Assembly (NCBI GenBank): GCA_041391485.1
Contig: JAWKNY010000006.1
Coordinates: 1 to 64,000 of the forward strand
Direction: 5' to 3'
Source of the DNA: JACKAF01 sp041391485
GTDB taxonomy: Bacteria > Bdellovibrionota > FAC87 > UBA2466 > JACKAF01
Length of the DNA stretch: 64,000 nt
Of this stretch, positions 50,436-61,000 are shown piece by piece (the stretch's first letter is position 1; every line of letters begins with the position of its first letter). The translations under genes and the position numbers were made by a program. The notes below the pieces were generated by a model. That model was given only the letters and a program-made list of their open reading frames with translations, ran no database searches and was not told where the DNA came from.

Positions 50436-51596
50436 CTACGCCTGAACGCCTTTGCGCAAAATTTCGAGGACCGCGTCGGTGGGAATAGCCGGCGCTTCCC
50501 GCCCCTCCCGGCCCTTCATGCCGTGCGAACAAAAGATAGCATTGAGAACGGCCTCTTCCGTCGCTTCAATGGTCGCTTCGTACAGTGAATTGATGTAGGC
50601 GTCTCCAATAAACCGCAGGGTCATGTGCCTTTTGGAGTCAGCGCGTCCCCGAGGGACACGGTTCGCTGTACTAAAAGCAATAATGATTTCGCCGCTTGTG
50701 TAGGCCGCGTGCGATCCGACGCGTCCCAGCCCCAAAGCCGCTCGTTTAGCGATGCGGTTTAGCTGGCTTCCCAAAAGCGGCGCATCCGTTCCCACCACCA
50801 CAATAATGGAACCATAGCTGTAGGTCCGCCTGTGAAGACTTCCAAAATTCTTGTCCAACTCACGTCCGACGACCGCCCCTTCGATGGTAAGGTTGCGCAT
50901 GTTTCCAAAGTTGGACAGGACGAGGACGCCGACAGTGTAAGCCCCGTCCTCACTCGGCAAGATGCGCGAAGAGGAACCTATGCCCCCCGCAAAATCGCAG
51001 GTCATCATGCCGGTACCCGCTCCCAAAGATCCTTGAGCAACCGGCCCCGACTGCGCTACTTCAATCGCTTTTTTTACGTGCGCAGGTCCATTCAAACCCA
51101 CTCTTACATCATTCAAAAACGAGTCGTCCGTCTCACCGACTACAGGAATAACGACATCCGTGCTTGTCCCAAGCGACGGGTACTTGTGCGCTAAATAGCT
51201 AATGACCCCGCTGTGCACCTTTCCCACCGACATGGTGTTGGTGAGTAGGATGGGCGACTCCAGTAAGCCCCACTCGACGACCTGATTGAGGCCGGACATT
51301 TCGCCGACTCCGTTCAGTACAAACCCACCCGCCACCAAACGCCGTTCAAAAATGTTCCCGCCTGCGGGTAGGATGGCCGTCACCCCGGTGCGGACCATTG
51401 TCGTCGCGTTCCCACCGTGGATCTCCACTTCATCGGCGATGTTGGTGCAGTGACCGACTTTTACCCCTTTTACGTCGGTAATCGCGTTGTTTTCGCCCAC
51501 GGCGAATCGGCCCACTCGAATACCAAGCTCCCGAGCCGTTGGTCGGGGCACAGGCCTTTCAGCTTCATTTGAGTTATCGTGCGGGTGTTTTGACAT
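50436..51596 (-). CDS. P1-family (DmpA-type) aminopeptidase
   Basis: A 386-residue protein of peptidase family S58, self-cleaving N-terminal-nucleophile enzymes. The family start GIRVGRFAVGENNAITDVKG, the GHCTNIADE strand and the region VGVLVLSNFG (where the nucleophile-bearing subunit begins) are all recognisable. Relatives release N-terminal amino acids from peptides, sometimes D- or beta-residues. No signal peptide. It is coupled to the preceding double ligase gene by TAATG, so it may act on that enzyme's peptide product. Confidence 0.85.
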   Translation of the reverse strand: MSKHPHDNSNEAERPVPRPTARELGIRVGRFAVGENNAITDVKGVKVGHCTNIADEVEIHGGNATTMVRTGVTAILPAGGNIFERRLVAGGFVLNGVGEMSGLNQVVEWGLLESPILLTNTMSVGKVHSGVISYLAHKYPSLGTSTDVVIPVVGETDDSFLNDVRVGLNGPAHVKKAIEVAQSGPVAQGSLGAGTGMMTCDFAGGIGSSSRILPSEDGAYTVGVLVLSNFGNMRNLTIEGAVVGRELDKNFGSLHRRTYSYGSIIVVVGTDAPLLGSQLNRIAKRAALGLGRVGSHAAYTSGEIIIAFSTANRVPRGRADSKRHMTLRFIGDAYINSLYEATIEATEEAVLNAIFCSHGMKGREGREAPAIPTDAVLEILRKGVQA

Positions 51597-53659
51597 TATA
51601 TATTTACGGTCCGCGCCCTTAACGAACGCCTTTCGCTCGCGCGCCAGCGTTGGACGGCGGGATTAAGGATCATTTTGATCAGTTGATTGTACTCCACCCC
51701 CAACCGTTCCGCCATGATCGTAAGATCACTAAAGTGCGGCGTAAGCCCGGGTAGTGGGTTGATCTCAAGAAAGTAAGGTTTGCCCGCTTCGTCCATTCGG
51801 AAGTCCACGCGCGCCACGTCTCGGCAACCTAAGGCCCGAAACACCTTTTTAGCGCTCGTGTGGAGGTGGCGCTGACTCGCTGGGGACAAATCCGCTACGG
51901 GACAAACAAGTTGCAAGAACTCGTTGTCCTCCGGAGAATCGTCCATTTTGGCTTCCAAGGTATAAATGGAGTAGGGGTTTTCCGCCTTCTCCTTGAACCG
52001 TATCTCCAGAGGTCCCAACACCCGTAGAGTGGAGTTACCGAATACACCCACGGTAAACTCCCGGCCTTTGACAAACTCTTCCACCAGAATGGGACCGCTA
52101 ATTTGCTCGGAGAGGCGCTGCATGGCGTCCATCAATTCGTCTATGTTCTGGACGACAGACTTTTCATTGATCCCCTTGGATGTCCCTTCGTTATTAGGTT
52201 TCACAATCACGGGAAAACGAAACTCCGAAGGCTTCGGGGCTTTTTTGGGGGGGCGGGTATAGAGTTTGGATTGCGGGGTCAGTACACCTTCTGCGGCCAC
52301 AAGTCTCTTGCTCACCGCCTTGTCCAAACTAATGGACAAGCAGGTAGCGTCACTGCCCGTGTGCTCCACTCCCAGTAGATCGCAGATAGCGGGGACCTGA
52401 GATTCCCGCGCGCGCGAGGCAATGCCCTCGGCGATGTTAAAGACAACATTGACCTCTTTTTGTTTGAGCTCTTCCGCGAGGTCCTTGGTCGCCTCGATGG
52501 GCAGTACCTCAAATCCCAACGACTGGATGGCTCCGGAAAGTGCCTCAATCGTTTTGGGGGAATCAAACTCGGCTTCCTGTTCAAAGCCCTCTTCGTGCCT
52601 TTGTTTTCGGCGAAGGTTGTAAACGAGTCCGACTTTCGGGGTGCGCACTTGTGTGCGGTGAGACGGCCGCGTCCGCTTGCCCCGGATTTTCATGCGGGCA
52701 ATGGCCCCTTCGACGATCTTCTGGATGGTTTCGTTGTAAGTCAGTTCCAAACGCTTCGTCGCCTCAAACATCCCAGCTCCGGGCTGGAGACTTGGCAAGG
52801 CGTTAAACTCCATAAACAGGATATCGCCGTCCGGGGTGACACGAAAATCGGCGCGTCCTAGGTCAACAATCCCCAGCGCCTCCACACTCAGCTTCATGAA
52901 ATGCTTTATTTTGAGGATCTGTTCGTCGGTAAGCTGAGCTGGGCAGACCGCCTGGACTTTTTCATCCATTTTGTTTTTATATTCGTAGTCGTAAATCCAT
53001 TCGTCGCCCATGGTTCCCAACACTTGATACTCCACGGGATCCAGAATGCCGCCGTTTGGCATCCCCGCAAGAAAACCGATGGAGATGTCTCGCCCAGGAA
53101 TAAAGCGCTCGATGAGCAGACCTTCTGGAAACTGTTTGAGGGACTCTTTGCCATAGGCCACCAGCTCGTTGTAAGTGCGGCAAAGAGAGCGGCTCGTAAT
53201 TCCCTTACTGGAACCCTCGTAGTTCGGCTTTACGAACGCGGGAAAAGGGACGTCTTTGGCAAGCGCTTCCAGCTCCTTGGGCCGGGTCACAAACGCCCCT
53301 TCGACCACCGGCACACTCCGGTGTGAGACCATTTCTTTGGTAAGAAACTTATCCAGGGTTAGAAAACAAACGTAGGGACCGGGACCTACGTACGGAATTC
53401 CTAGCTGTTCAAAGACGATGGGGGCGTAACTTTCTCGGCCAATCCCGGAGTAGCCCTCTGCTGTATTGAAGACCAGATCGGGAGCCGCGCGGCGAAGATC
53501 GGAAACCCAAGTCTCGTCGCGAGTCATTGGAACCAGAACAACTTCGTTCCCTTCGAATGCCAAAGCGCGAGCGATGGAGGCAATAGTTTCTTCAGTGTCG
53601 AATTCGGCCTCTTCGAGCGCGTCCGACATCTTCTTATTGAACACGAATGCAATTTTCAC
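51596..53659 (-). CDS. Tandem D-Ala-D-Ala-ligase-like ATP-grasp protein
   Basis: A 687-residue protein built from two complete ligase-like halves. Half one (about 1-335) has FPAFVKPNYEGSSKGITSRS and ends with LFMEFNALPSLQPGAGMF. Half two (about 345-680) has FPVIVKPNNEGTSKGINEKS and ends YFLEINPLPGLTPHFSD. Both keep the ATP-grasp lysine and Asn/Glu metal ligands. Ordinary Ddl has one unit of about 310 residues. It probably makes a dipeptide or amide bond, perhaps not cell-wall D-Ala-D-Ala. The GTG at 53659 has an AAAGGGGGG ribosome site. Confidence 0.85.
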   Translation of the reverse strand: MKIAFVFNKKMSDALEEAEFDTEETIASIARALAFEGNEVVLVPMTRDETWVSDLRRAAPDLVFNTAEGYSGIGRESYAPIVFEQLGIPYVGPGPYVCFLTLDKFLTKEMVSHRSVPVVEGAFVTRPKELEALAKDVPFPAFVKPNYEGSSKGITSRSLCRTYNELVAYGKESLKQFPEGLLIERFIPGRDISIGFLAGMPNGGILDPVEYQVLGTMGDEWIYDYEYKNKMDEKVQAVCPAQLTDEQILKIKHFMKLSVEALGIVDLGRADFRVTPDGDILFMEFNALPSLQPGAGMFEATKRLELTYNETIQKIVEGAIARMKIRGKRTRPSHRTQVRTPKVGLVYNLRRKQRHEEGFEQEAEFDSPKTIEALSGAIQSLGFEVLPIEATKDLAEELKQKEVNVVFNIAEGIASRARESQVPAICDLLGVEHTGSDATCLSISLDKAVSKRLVAAEGVLTPQSKLYTRPPKKAPKPSEFRFPVIVKPNNEGTSKGINEKSVVQNIDELMDAMQRLSEQISGPILVEEFVKGREFTVGVFGNSTLRVLGPLEIRFKEKAENPYSIYTLEAKMDDSPEDNEFLQLVCPVADLSPASQRHLHTSAKKVFRALGCRDVARVDFRMDEAGKPYFLEINPLPGLTPHFSDLTIMAERLGVEYNQLIKMILNPAVQRWRASERRSLRARTVNI

Positions 53660-53766
53660 CGGCCCCCCTTTACGCACTCAATATTTTTCAGCGTGCACGT
53701 CGAGTCAAGTCGCCAGCACGTGGAGTTTCTCTTTTTTTGGAAGCACGCTCAGGTTAGCCTAGCAAC

Positions 53767-54162
53767 ATGCGCTACGTGTACGTCATAGCAGGAACTGTGT
53801 TTCTTGTCGTCGGGCTTGCGGGATTGTTTGTGCCGTTGCTTCCGACAACACCGTTTCTGCTTCTGACCGCCTACTTTTACTCTAAGGGCTCAAGCCGCAT
53901 GCACCGCTGGCTTATGCAACACCGCTACCTCGGTCCTATCCTAAGCAAATGGAACGAGTACGGTGTCATCAGCCTGCGCGCCAAGATCCTCGCGACGACT
54001 TTGCTCACCCTCTCGCTTGGCTACGCCCTCATTTTTCGAAGCTTCTACTGGCCGCTCAAGCTGATGGCAGCGACTTGCGGACTTGCGGTGGCGGCTTTTC
54101 TATGGACCCGGCCCAGTCAAATCCGCCCTGCAAACTCACAAGTATCTAATTTGCCTAAATAA
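53767..54162 (+). CDS. YbaN-family (DUF454) inner-membrane protein
   Basis: A 131-residue protein with the family's N-terminus (VIAGTVFLVVGLAGLFVPLL then PTTPFLLLTAYFYSKGS), a central amphipathic region, and two more hydrophobic segments. Members are small inner-membrane proteins of unknown role. The gene is divergent from the double ligase. Confidence 0.85.
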   Translation: MRYVYVIAGTVFLVVGLAGLFVPLLPTTPFLLLTAYFYSKGSSRMHRWLMQHRYLGPILSKWNEYGVISLRAKILATTLLTLSLGYALIFRSFYWPLKLMAATCGLAVAAFLWTRPSQIRPANSQVSNLPK

Positions 54163-54236
54163 ATTTGTGCGGCGGCCGGGACGGGCAGCATTGACATGCT
54201 GCGTCGCTTTCACTACTTTGACCCCGAGGTATTAGG

Positions 54237-55139
54237 ATGAAAAAAATCGGCATTTTCGTTTTTCTGGGAGTTGCGGTTGGTTACATCGCTTTCAAACTCA
54301 ACGACAAGCCCCGCCCCCTGCCTGTCACGGAAGAGAAGGAGGTTGTCGCCGTGGTGCAGACGCCCGCGCCAACCCCCGAACCTGAAGTGGCTCCGGAGCC
54401 GATCGCTCCCGTCCCAAGTGTCAAAACCGTGCAGACGGCCAGGCCTCGAACTGAAGATCCATCCGCTAAGGAACTCGCCGACGCTACGAAACTTTGGAAC
54501 GAAGGCAAGGGCGAGCAGGGCATCCAGATCCTAAAGCGCGCTCTGGAGAACGATCCGAACAACAGCCAGCTGCTGACGCAACTGGGTGCCATGCACATGG
54601 ACACTTTTGACGAGGCCGGTCCCGCTCTGCAGTATTTCACAGCGGCCGCGCAATCCGATCCGAATAACGGTGACGCTTTGGCGGCACTTGTGGAGCTGCA
54701 TGCACGCGAAGGCAGCTTGGGCCAGGCGGAAGCGTTGCTAAGGACTCTACCCGAAGACTCCCAGGCGGCCATGGCACTTGCCGACGTACAGTTGCGCCAG
54801 GGGAAGGCCCACGCCGCTCTTGAGAAAATTGAGAATAACCCGGATCTCGCCAAGGACTCCAGAATGGCAGGGGCCGCTTACTTGAACTCAGGGCAAACAG
54901 AAGAGGCCGTGGATAGCTTCCAAAAACACGCCGATCAACAGCGAGAACGCTTTGAGAAGTCGCGCAGCAAACTCGATGCAAAAAGTTATAGCCTTGCCAA
55001 GACCGATTTGGCCAATGCGTTTCTGCAAGCCGGAAGCCCCGAGCGCGCCGTACGAGAAGCGGAACAAGCTATCCAACTCGATCCGCACAATCGTTACGCT
55101 CGCGAGCTGCTCCAACGCATCAATAGCCCTTCTAATTAA
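54237..55139 (+). CDS. Membrane-anchored TPR protein
   Basis: A 300-residue protein with an N-terminal membrane helix (residues 4-20), a long Pro/Glu/Ala/Val-rich linker (32-72), then about five TPR-like helical hairpins. Clear examples are GIQILKRALENDPNNSQLLT and RAVREAEQAIQLDPHNRYA. It probably scaffolds a periplasmic complex. Its stop overlaps the convergent giant protein by eight bases. Confidence 0.8.
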   Translation: MKKIGIFVFLGVAVGYIAFKLNDKPRPLPVTEEKEVVAVVQTPAPTPEPEVAPEPIAPVPSVKTVQTARPRTEDPSAKELADATKLWNEGKGEQGIQILKRALENDPNNSQLLTQLGAMHMDTFDEAGPALQYFTAAAQSDPNNGDALAALVELHAREGSLGQAEALLRTLPEDSQAAMALADVQLRQGKAHAALEKIENNPDLAKDSRMAGAAYLNSGQTEEAVDSFQKHADQQRERFEKSRSKLDAKSYSLAKTDLANAFLQAGSPERAVREAEQAIQLDPHNRYARELLQRINSPSN

Positions 55140-58056
55140 CTACCAACTGGGTTGCGTGCGCGAGACCGATTCCATCGGCGTTGTCATAGTCGTAAACACG
55201 CAGGATGAAATTGTAGGTTCCCGCCCGTTGAGGCGTGCCGTGAATAACCCCGGTGTAAGAGTCGAGGTGCATTCCCGCCGGCAACTTCCCGGCCGCAATG
55301 TCCCAGTAGTAATAGGGAATCCCCCCGGAAACCTGCATGCCGTCGCGGTACATCTTTCCGACTCTAGCCTCGGCCAAAGCCTTGGTTTCTAGTTTCAGCG
55401 GCTCAAAAGGCGAAGTGCGCTTCAACTTGTAGCCGACCGCTTGCATCAGTAGCAGATCCAGTTTTGTGACTATCCAGCGGCGTTGGGGCATCAGCCCCTC
55501 TTTGGGTTCACGCCCTTCTACCGCGCCGTAGGCCTGTTTTCGGCTGGCTCGGTCGATAGCGTCAGGCAGATGGTCGCCACTATCCACAAAGAGCACCTCT
55601 CCCGAGTAATCGGCGACGTTTAGGTCGAGGAGTCGTTCGCTTTTTAGCCCACTCACCGGTGACCACAACGCCCAGTTTGGGTAAGTCGGGTACGCAAAAA
55701 GCGGGTGGCCTACCTCGTGGATGAGATAGGAGTAAAGTTCACCCGGCTCTCTTTCGGAGTGGGTGAACTGCCACCAGTCTTCAGGATTCGAGTTCAGCGA
55801 AATCCCTGCTTGAGCGTGGATCCCTTCAACGAGCACTTGCCCGGTTCGACAAAGCTTATCCGCGTTACTTCCGATGGTATCGAGCGTCGCGCCCCGAGCG
55901 CCCGCCTGCGCGTGCGGGCGGTTCAAGGTATCGGCTCCCACAAAATACAAAACGAAATCCTTAATGGTGTACCGATTCTTATGCTCGAATTTCGCCGTTT
56001 TATCGCTCGCGTGCTTTTGGATTTCCGTCACTTCAGAGCCCGCCGGAAGATCTCTATACGGCATTTCATCGATGAAATACGCCCAGTCGTTGACTGCCAG
56101 CTGAACCACCTTATCTACGGAGTCATCGACCTTTTCCTCTTCACGGAAATAGCCCGACTTATCCAGGGTGTAATCCAAGGTAATTGTAAACGGCCAGGGA
56201 TCTTTGACGGTAAAAGGCTCGTCCACCACAAAGGGAAAGCCGCGTTGCAAGAAAGGTTTTTCTTTGGGCTGCTGCAAAAAAGCGAGGTTCTTGACTGGAG
56301 AAACAACGGGGGACTGCTGCCACTTTACATCTTTGTCTTGATCCAAAACAAAGAGCTTAACTTTGGCTGTTTTTTCGCCACCAAAGTTATACTCAACAGT
56401 CAGCTCGTGTTCCTCATTCTTCCCATCGCGATCGGGCCAAATCGACACGTAAAAACTTTGCCACTCTTCTGTAGTTCTAAGGCTAATCGTCTTTCGTGGA
56501 CCCGACTTCCCTACTGACGACGGGTTACTAAAATAGAGGCGGGGCGCGCTAGACTTGATAGTCACATCTAACGGAAGCCGCGCTCCTTCTCGTGGCCGAA
56601 TGAAGATCTTGAACGCAGGGTTGGCGATGTGCCCTTCCCAATCGACGATGGAGAAACCGTTTTTAATGAGATCCCGTCCATGCCAGTCCACCATCGCAAA
56701 AGGTAAACCCGAATCATCCGCCGGGTTTTCATTAACCGTAACTTCTTCAGCGATGGAGGGCCTTGGAGGCTTCGATGCCCTGTAGGGTTCAATGCGTTTA
56801 GCGAGCTCAGCCACCTTCTCCCGGTACTGCGCCATCACACGCGCATGCCACCGCTTGGTTACCTGCTCCTTCACTTTGTATGCGTACAAAGACTTTCCAA
56901 AGTCATCGAGTTCACGGCTAACTTTTTTCTCTACTACTTGCTCTTTGTATTGGTACTCATAAGTCCCATTGCCTTTCGGGATGAGCGGGGCATTTCGATC
57001 GATGACCCTTTCTTTCGATTTCTCAATGTCGACCACGAAAAACTTCAGACCGAGAACACCCTCTTGATAGTAGATGTTGCCTTCGTCTGAATACTTGAAG
57101 TCCCGGATGTCTTCCCCAAGGAGCACTCGGTTTACCCGATCCGAAAGGGCATTCAGAACGCGGGTGTCTGCGATGGGGTTACCGTTCCAGCGCAGCTCCA
57201 TCTGGACCGTCTTCCCTTTATACTTAGCCCATTCAAATTCAGCAGGCTTGGCCTTAACATTTTCCGGCTGGGTTTCCGTTCCCTCTTTCTCGTCCTTGGG
57301 AACTTCGTTCTTCTTCTCATCAGCGGGACTCTTGTTTACGCTCTCTTTTATTTCTCCTACCGTTTGAGTCGTCGCGGCAGGTGGAGCCGGGGCGGGGGCG
57401 GGCTCCGGCTGTTTCTCTACCGGAGCTTCACCGATATCTACGGGCGCGGGCGCATTTTGCGGTAGTAGCAGGGCGAGACTGGTATAAGCCCGATCGCGCC
57501 TTTTCTGCTCGGCGGCCCAATAGTCTTCCATCTGAGCGGCAAAACTTCGGTAACCCGTGTCCTTAACGAGGCTAATTTCCGAAGGCAACTCCGGCGCTTT
57601 GTACGCGTAACGAGAGCCGTAACGACGCTCTTGCTTGAGCGCTTCACGCAAATCGCGATTCATTTTCTCAAGCCGCGACGCCCAAATCTGTTGGACTTGC
57701 TCGTAGTACCTATTGAAGGCCTCATTGCGCGCTTTGTGCCACGCGGGGATCAACTCTTTGCGTTTCAGGGCTTCGGCATAGGCATAAGACTTCGCCGCAC
57801 TCTCAGAAACCGGTACTTCTTTGGCTTTTGCCAAGTAGCCGATCTCTTCGACTAGCCACTCGTCGACCTCTTTTTCGTATTTTTCAATGGCATCGACACT
57901 CCCGATCGGGAGATCGCTTTTCTTGTAGCTCTCTACCAGAGCCTTGGCCTGCTCGGATTCCCATTTTCGAAAGCGCTGCGCTAAGTCATCCACCGCTTCG
58001 TCTGCGGCTATCCCTACCGAGCACACCAATACCCAGAGTAGAAAAAGACCTTTCAT
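55132..58056 (-). CDS. Giant secreted metallopeptidase-like protein with Ig-like C-terminus
   Basis: A 974-residue protein: signal peptide (ending GIAA), a long coiled-coil-like helical region to about 200, a Pro/Lys/Glu linker to about 270, a beta-rich centre, then the zinc-peptidase motif LIHEVGHPLFAYP at about 779-791. The C-terminal domain (about 895-974), with LPAGMHLDSYTGVIHGTP, is a putative Ig/cadherin-like fold. The segment VLLGEDIRDFKYSDEGNIYY is similar to one in the upstream partner gene, 14 bases away. An AGGGGG ribosome site precedes the ATG. Peptidase action is inferred. Confidence 0.75.
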   Translation of the reverse strand: MKGLFLLWVLVCSVGIAADEAVDDLAQRFRKWESEQAKALVESYKKSDLPIGSVDAIEKYEKEVDEWLVEEIGYLAKAKEVPVSESAAKSYAYAEALKRKELIPAWHKARNEAFNRYYEQVQQIWASRLEKMNRDLREALKQERRYGSRYAYKAPELPSEISLVKDTGYRSFAAQMEDYWAAEQKRRDRAYTSLALLLPQNAPAPVDIGEAPVEKQPEPAPAPAPPAATTQTVGEIKESVNKSPADEKKNEVPKDEKEGTETQPENVKAKPAEFEWAKYKGKTVQMELRWNGNPIADTRVLNALSDRVNRVLLGEDIRDFKYSDEGNIYYQEGVLGLKFFVVDIEKSKERVIDRNAPLIPKGNGTYEYQYKEQVVEKKVSRELDDFGKSLYAYKVKEQVTKRWHARVMAQYREKVAELAKRIEPYRASKPPRPSIAEEVTVNENPADDSGLPFAMVDWHGRDLIKNGFSIVDWEGHIANPAFKIFIRPREGARLPLDVTIKSSAPRLYFSNPSSVGKSGPRKTISLRTTEEWQSFYVSIWPDRDGKNEEHELTVEYNFGGEKTAKVKLFVLDQDKDVKWQQSPVVSPVKNLAFLQQPKEKPFLQRGFPFVVDEPFTVKDPWPFTITLDYTLDKSGYFREEEKVDDSVDKVVQLAVNDWAYFIDEMPYRDLPAGSEVTEIQKHASDKTAKFEHKNRYTIKDFVLYFVGADTLNRPHAQAGARGATLDTIGSNADKLCRTGQVLVEGIHAQAGISLNSNPEDWWQFTHSEREPGELYSYLIHEVGHPLFAYPTYPNWALWSPVSGLKSERLLDLNVADYSGEVLFVDSGDHLPDAIDRASRKQAYGAVEGREPKEGLMPQRRWIVTKLDLLLMQAVGYKLKRTSPFEPLKLETKALAEARVGKMYRDGMQVSGGIPYYYWDIAAGKLPAGMHLDSYTGVIHGTPQRAGTYNFILRVYDYDNADGIGLAHATQLVVN

Positions 58057-58070
58057 GAGAGTCCCCCTAG

Positions 58071-61000
58071 TTACTTCTTTTCAGCGACAGGAAGCGGCTC
58101 CTTTTTAAAAGGATCACCATCCTTAAAAAGTTCCTGCAGACGCTTTTGCTCGTCTGTCTTCTGTCGACTCAATTCATCGGACCAAGTCTTCTCAGGATCG
58201 GAGACGTCCAATTCCACGGGCTGATTCGGGCACTCATTGTACTTCCAGAAGCGGTAGTTTCTACCGTCCAGCCCTACAAGCTCTGTGTAGTCCGTGTTAT
58301 TGGCAGTCCACACTCTAAATCGCGCACCAACATCCTTGAGGTCCGCCATCCCCACGTTTTCATAGACCTCATCCGCTCGGGACGAACGGGAGTTCATTTT
58401 GGTGAGTACCTCGTTTTCCGAAAGTACAAAGAGCGTGTTCTTACCTTTTAGCTCGCCGTCGGTTCGGTTTCGCAGCCGGCCGTCCAGTCCTTTTACGGAG
58501 TAGATGCCATCCGCAATCACAGCGAGCGACTTGTTGTACGCTTTGGCACTCACTAGGCGTTCGACCCCACCCAGCACTCGGCCGTGCAGAAAGAGCAAGG
58601 TCTTTTTCTCATTGGTAAAATCGAGCAACGAGTAACCCAGTTTTGCATTGCCGTAGCGAACCGGATACAGCCACTCGCCTCCGGTTGAAATCTCCGCGGC
58701 AAATTCCGAATCCCCTTCGTAGCCAACAAGGAAGACCTGATCTCGCTTCGCATTCTCGGTAGACTTCAAGCTCTTAAACTTGTGACCCGGGAAGGGAGCC
58801 AGGAGAATTTTCATTTCGTCATTGTGTAAGACCACCAGAGTATTCTCTGGGCGCCCCGTCTTTATGCTTTCCGTCGACACGTTCGAGGAGTTGCTTAGCT
58901 TTTCGCTGAGCACCTTCGGATCGTACGACAGCTTCTTTGCGAAGAACGCAATCCCTTCACCGCTGCAGGACACATTGCCCAAGCCTTGCACGCCTAGAAG
59001 TGCCTCGGCCTTTCTTCCAGACCAGTAGAGCTGTACCTCTTTTTCATCCTCGATGACTGCACTGTAGTTCGAGCACTCCGTACCGAAGTTGAAATGACTT
59101 TGGAAGAAGTCGGCCTTGGGGGTCAAGATGTGGCTGAAAGTGGCGTCACCCTCGTAGCGAGCCACAAACACCGTTTTTTCCGCAAGATCGCCAATTTTGA
59201 TATCTTTGATTTTCTGCCCTTCTTGAGCGCGTCGGGCGAAGAGCAGTTTCCCGGCGCGGACGAGGAAGAGCGCATTGCTCCCTTTCAGCGAGGAAAGTTT
59301 GTCTTTGGTCACAGTAGACCCCGTACCGTCCAGCGGCTGATCCAAGTCTGACGCAGGCTCAAACTTGTCGGTGGCAAACGCAAGGCTACCTTCCACCACG
59401 TTGACGGTAGTCAGGTCCTTGGCGGCAATCTTGCCAAGTTCCAGCTCCTTACCATCTACATCAACGTAAAAGATTCGGATCGAATCCTCGCTGAGCTTCT
59501 CAAAGACGTAGTTATCCCATCCGCTGGTAACAAAGCGTCGGCGTAGGATGGAGCCATCCGAAGAAAACTCAATGTAGCTTTCTTCCCACTCCTTGATGTC
59601 CAGCCGGGCAAGCGTTTTGCTGCCACGCTTCACTTCGCCCGAAAGCTGCTTCAGCGTTTGATCTGCCTCAAGTTTTTGTGCCACCACCAGTTGGTTTAAG
59701 GAAACCACGAAGAGACCGTTCCCTTCGTAGGTCTTCAAATCCTCCGCCGTCAGATTGCTCTTCTGCAGCTTCATCACAAGGTTGGACTGAGCCGCCGGCA
59801 TCCATTTGGCAAAGACCGCAATGGCGCCATCGAAGCAGTGAAACGGAATCCGCTCTCCCTTGAATTGAGCGAGCATGACATCATCTTTAGAAAGATCCGG
59901 CACGCGATCCGGGTCCACGTCCTTCTTTTCCTCTTTTGCAACCTCAGGTTCTGTCTTCGGTGCCGTAAGCGGTTGAGGCCCTTGCTGCCCTTCACCCACT
60001 TCAATCTTGTCCTCCTTTTCATCGCCTTTGACTGGAAGAGGAGGCGTCTTGTCTTCCGGATCGTTCTCTTCAGGAACGGTCTCCGGAATTTTTTCCGCGG
60101 GCGCCGGCTGTTTGAAGATCGGGGGAGCTTTGGCCGCCTTCAAGTAAAGGTTCACGGTGTCAGCATTCAATTGGTAGAGAACAAAACTGTCGCAAGCTTT
60201 GGGGAGTTCCAAAGTAAAAGGGTACGAAAGCCGGCCCAATTGGTAGGCAACTTCCGTCTTAAACGTCGCAAGTTTTCGCGTTTGCGCCGCAAGTTGCGGG
60301 TAGCCGTCCCCGTAGGTCTTCCACGCCGTCGTCGCCTCTTCCACCAAACGCTCGGCTTCGGTCAACTCCTTCTGTCTTTCCTCCCGTGTGATGCTTCGCT
60401 TGAGATCCAAAATCTGCTGGATACGCGCAATCTTTTGGTTCGCGTTCTGCAGTTGCGTAAGTCGCTCAGTGGATTTGTTCACTTCGACCGTAAGCGCATA
60501 GCGGGTTTGACGCCGGAACTTATTATCCAAAGCCGACTGACCTTCTTCCGCGATGAGGCTCAGACGTCGATCGGTCAAATTGAAGAAACGAAGATCTACT
60601 TTTTGGCGAGCCGGAGCGTCTTTTTCCTTCCAATAGAGGTTACCCCAGCTATCAGTCTCAAATTCGCTCACGCTTTTTCCAGCAAGCATCCAGTAGATCT
60701 TTTCTTGAAGGGCCTTCTCCTTCGCAAGGTCCGCCACGCTTTGGCCGTCCAAGAAGACCGCAAAGAAGACCGGGTTTCCGCCATAGCTTCTCAAGTTCTC
60801 TGGTTTTGCAGGGATGAGGATATCGGCCACAAAGCGCGCGAGTAGCTCGTTGTTGCGCTCCAAAATTCCTTCATCGTAAAATTTGGTCGCTCTCCCATCT
60901 ACCCAACCCAAAACAATCCAAATTGGCTTGTCCTTGTAAAGGATCTCTCCCTTTCCATTGAGCTTTAACTTGTCGGAGGGGATACCAATCCAGACCTTTT

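Noticed and set aside
55705..56517. Plus-strand open frame of 270 codons
   Set aside because: Opposite the metallopeptidase-like protein, no start signal.
59838..60845. Plus-strand open frame of 335 codons
   Set aside because: Opposite the giant secreted repeat protein; Arg/Phe/Leu-rich shadow translation.
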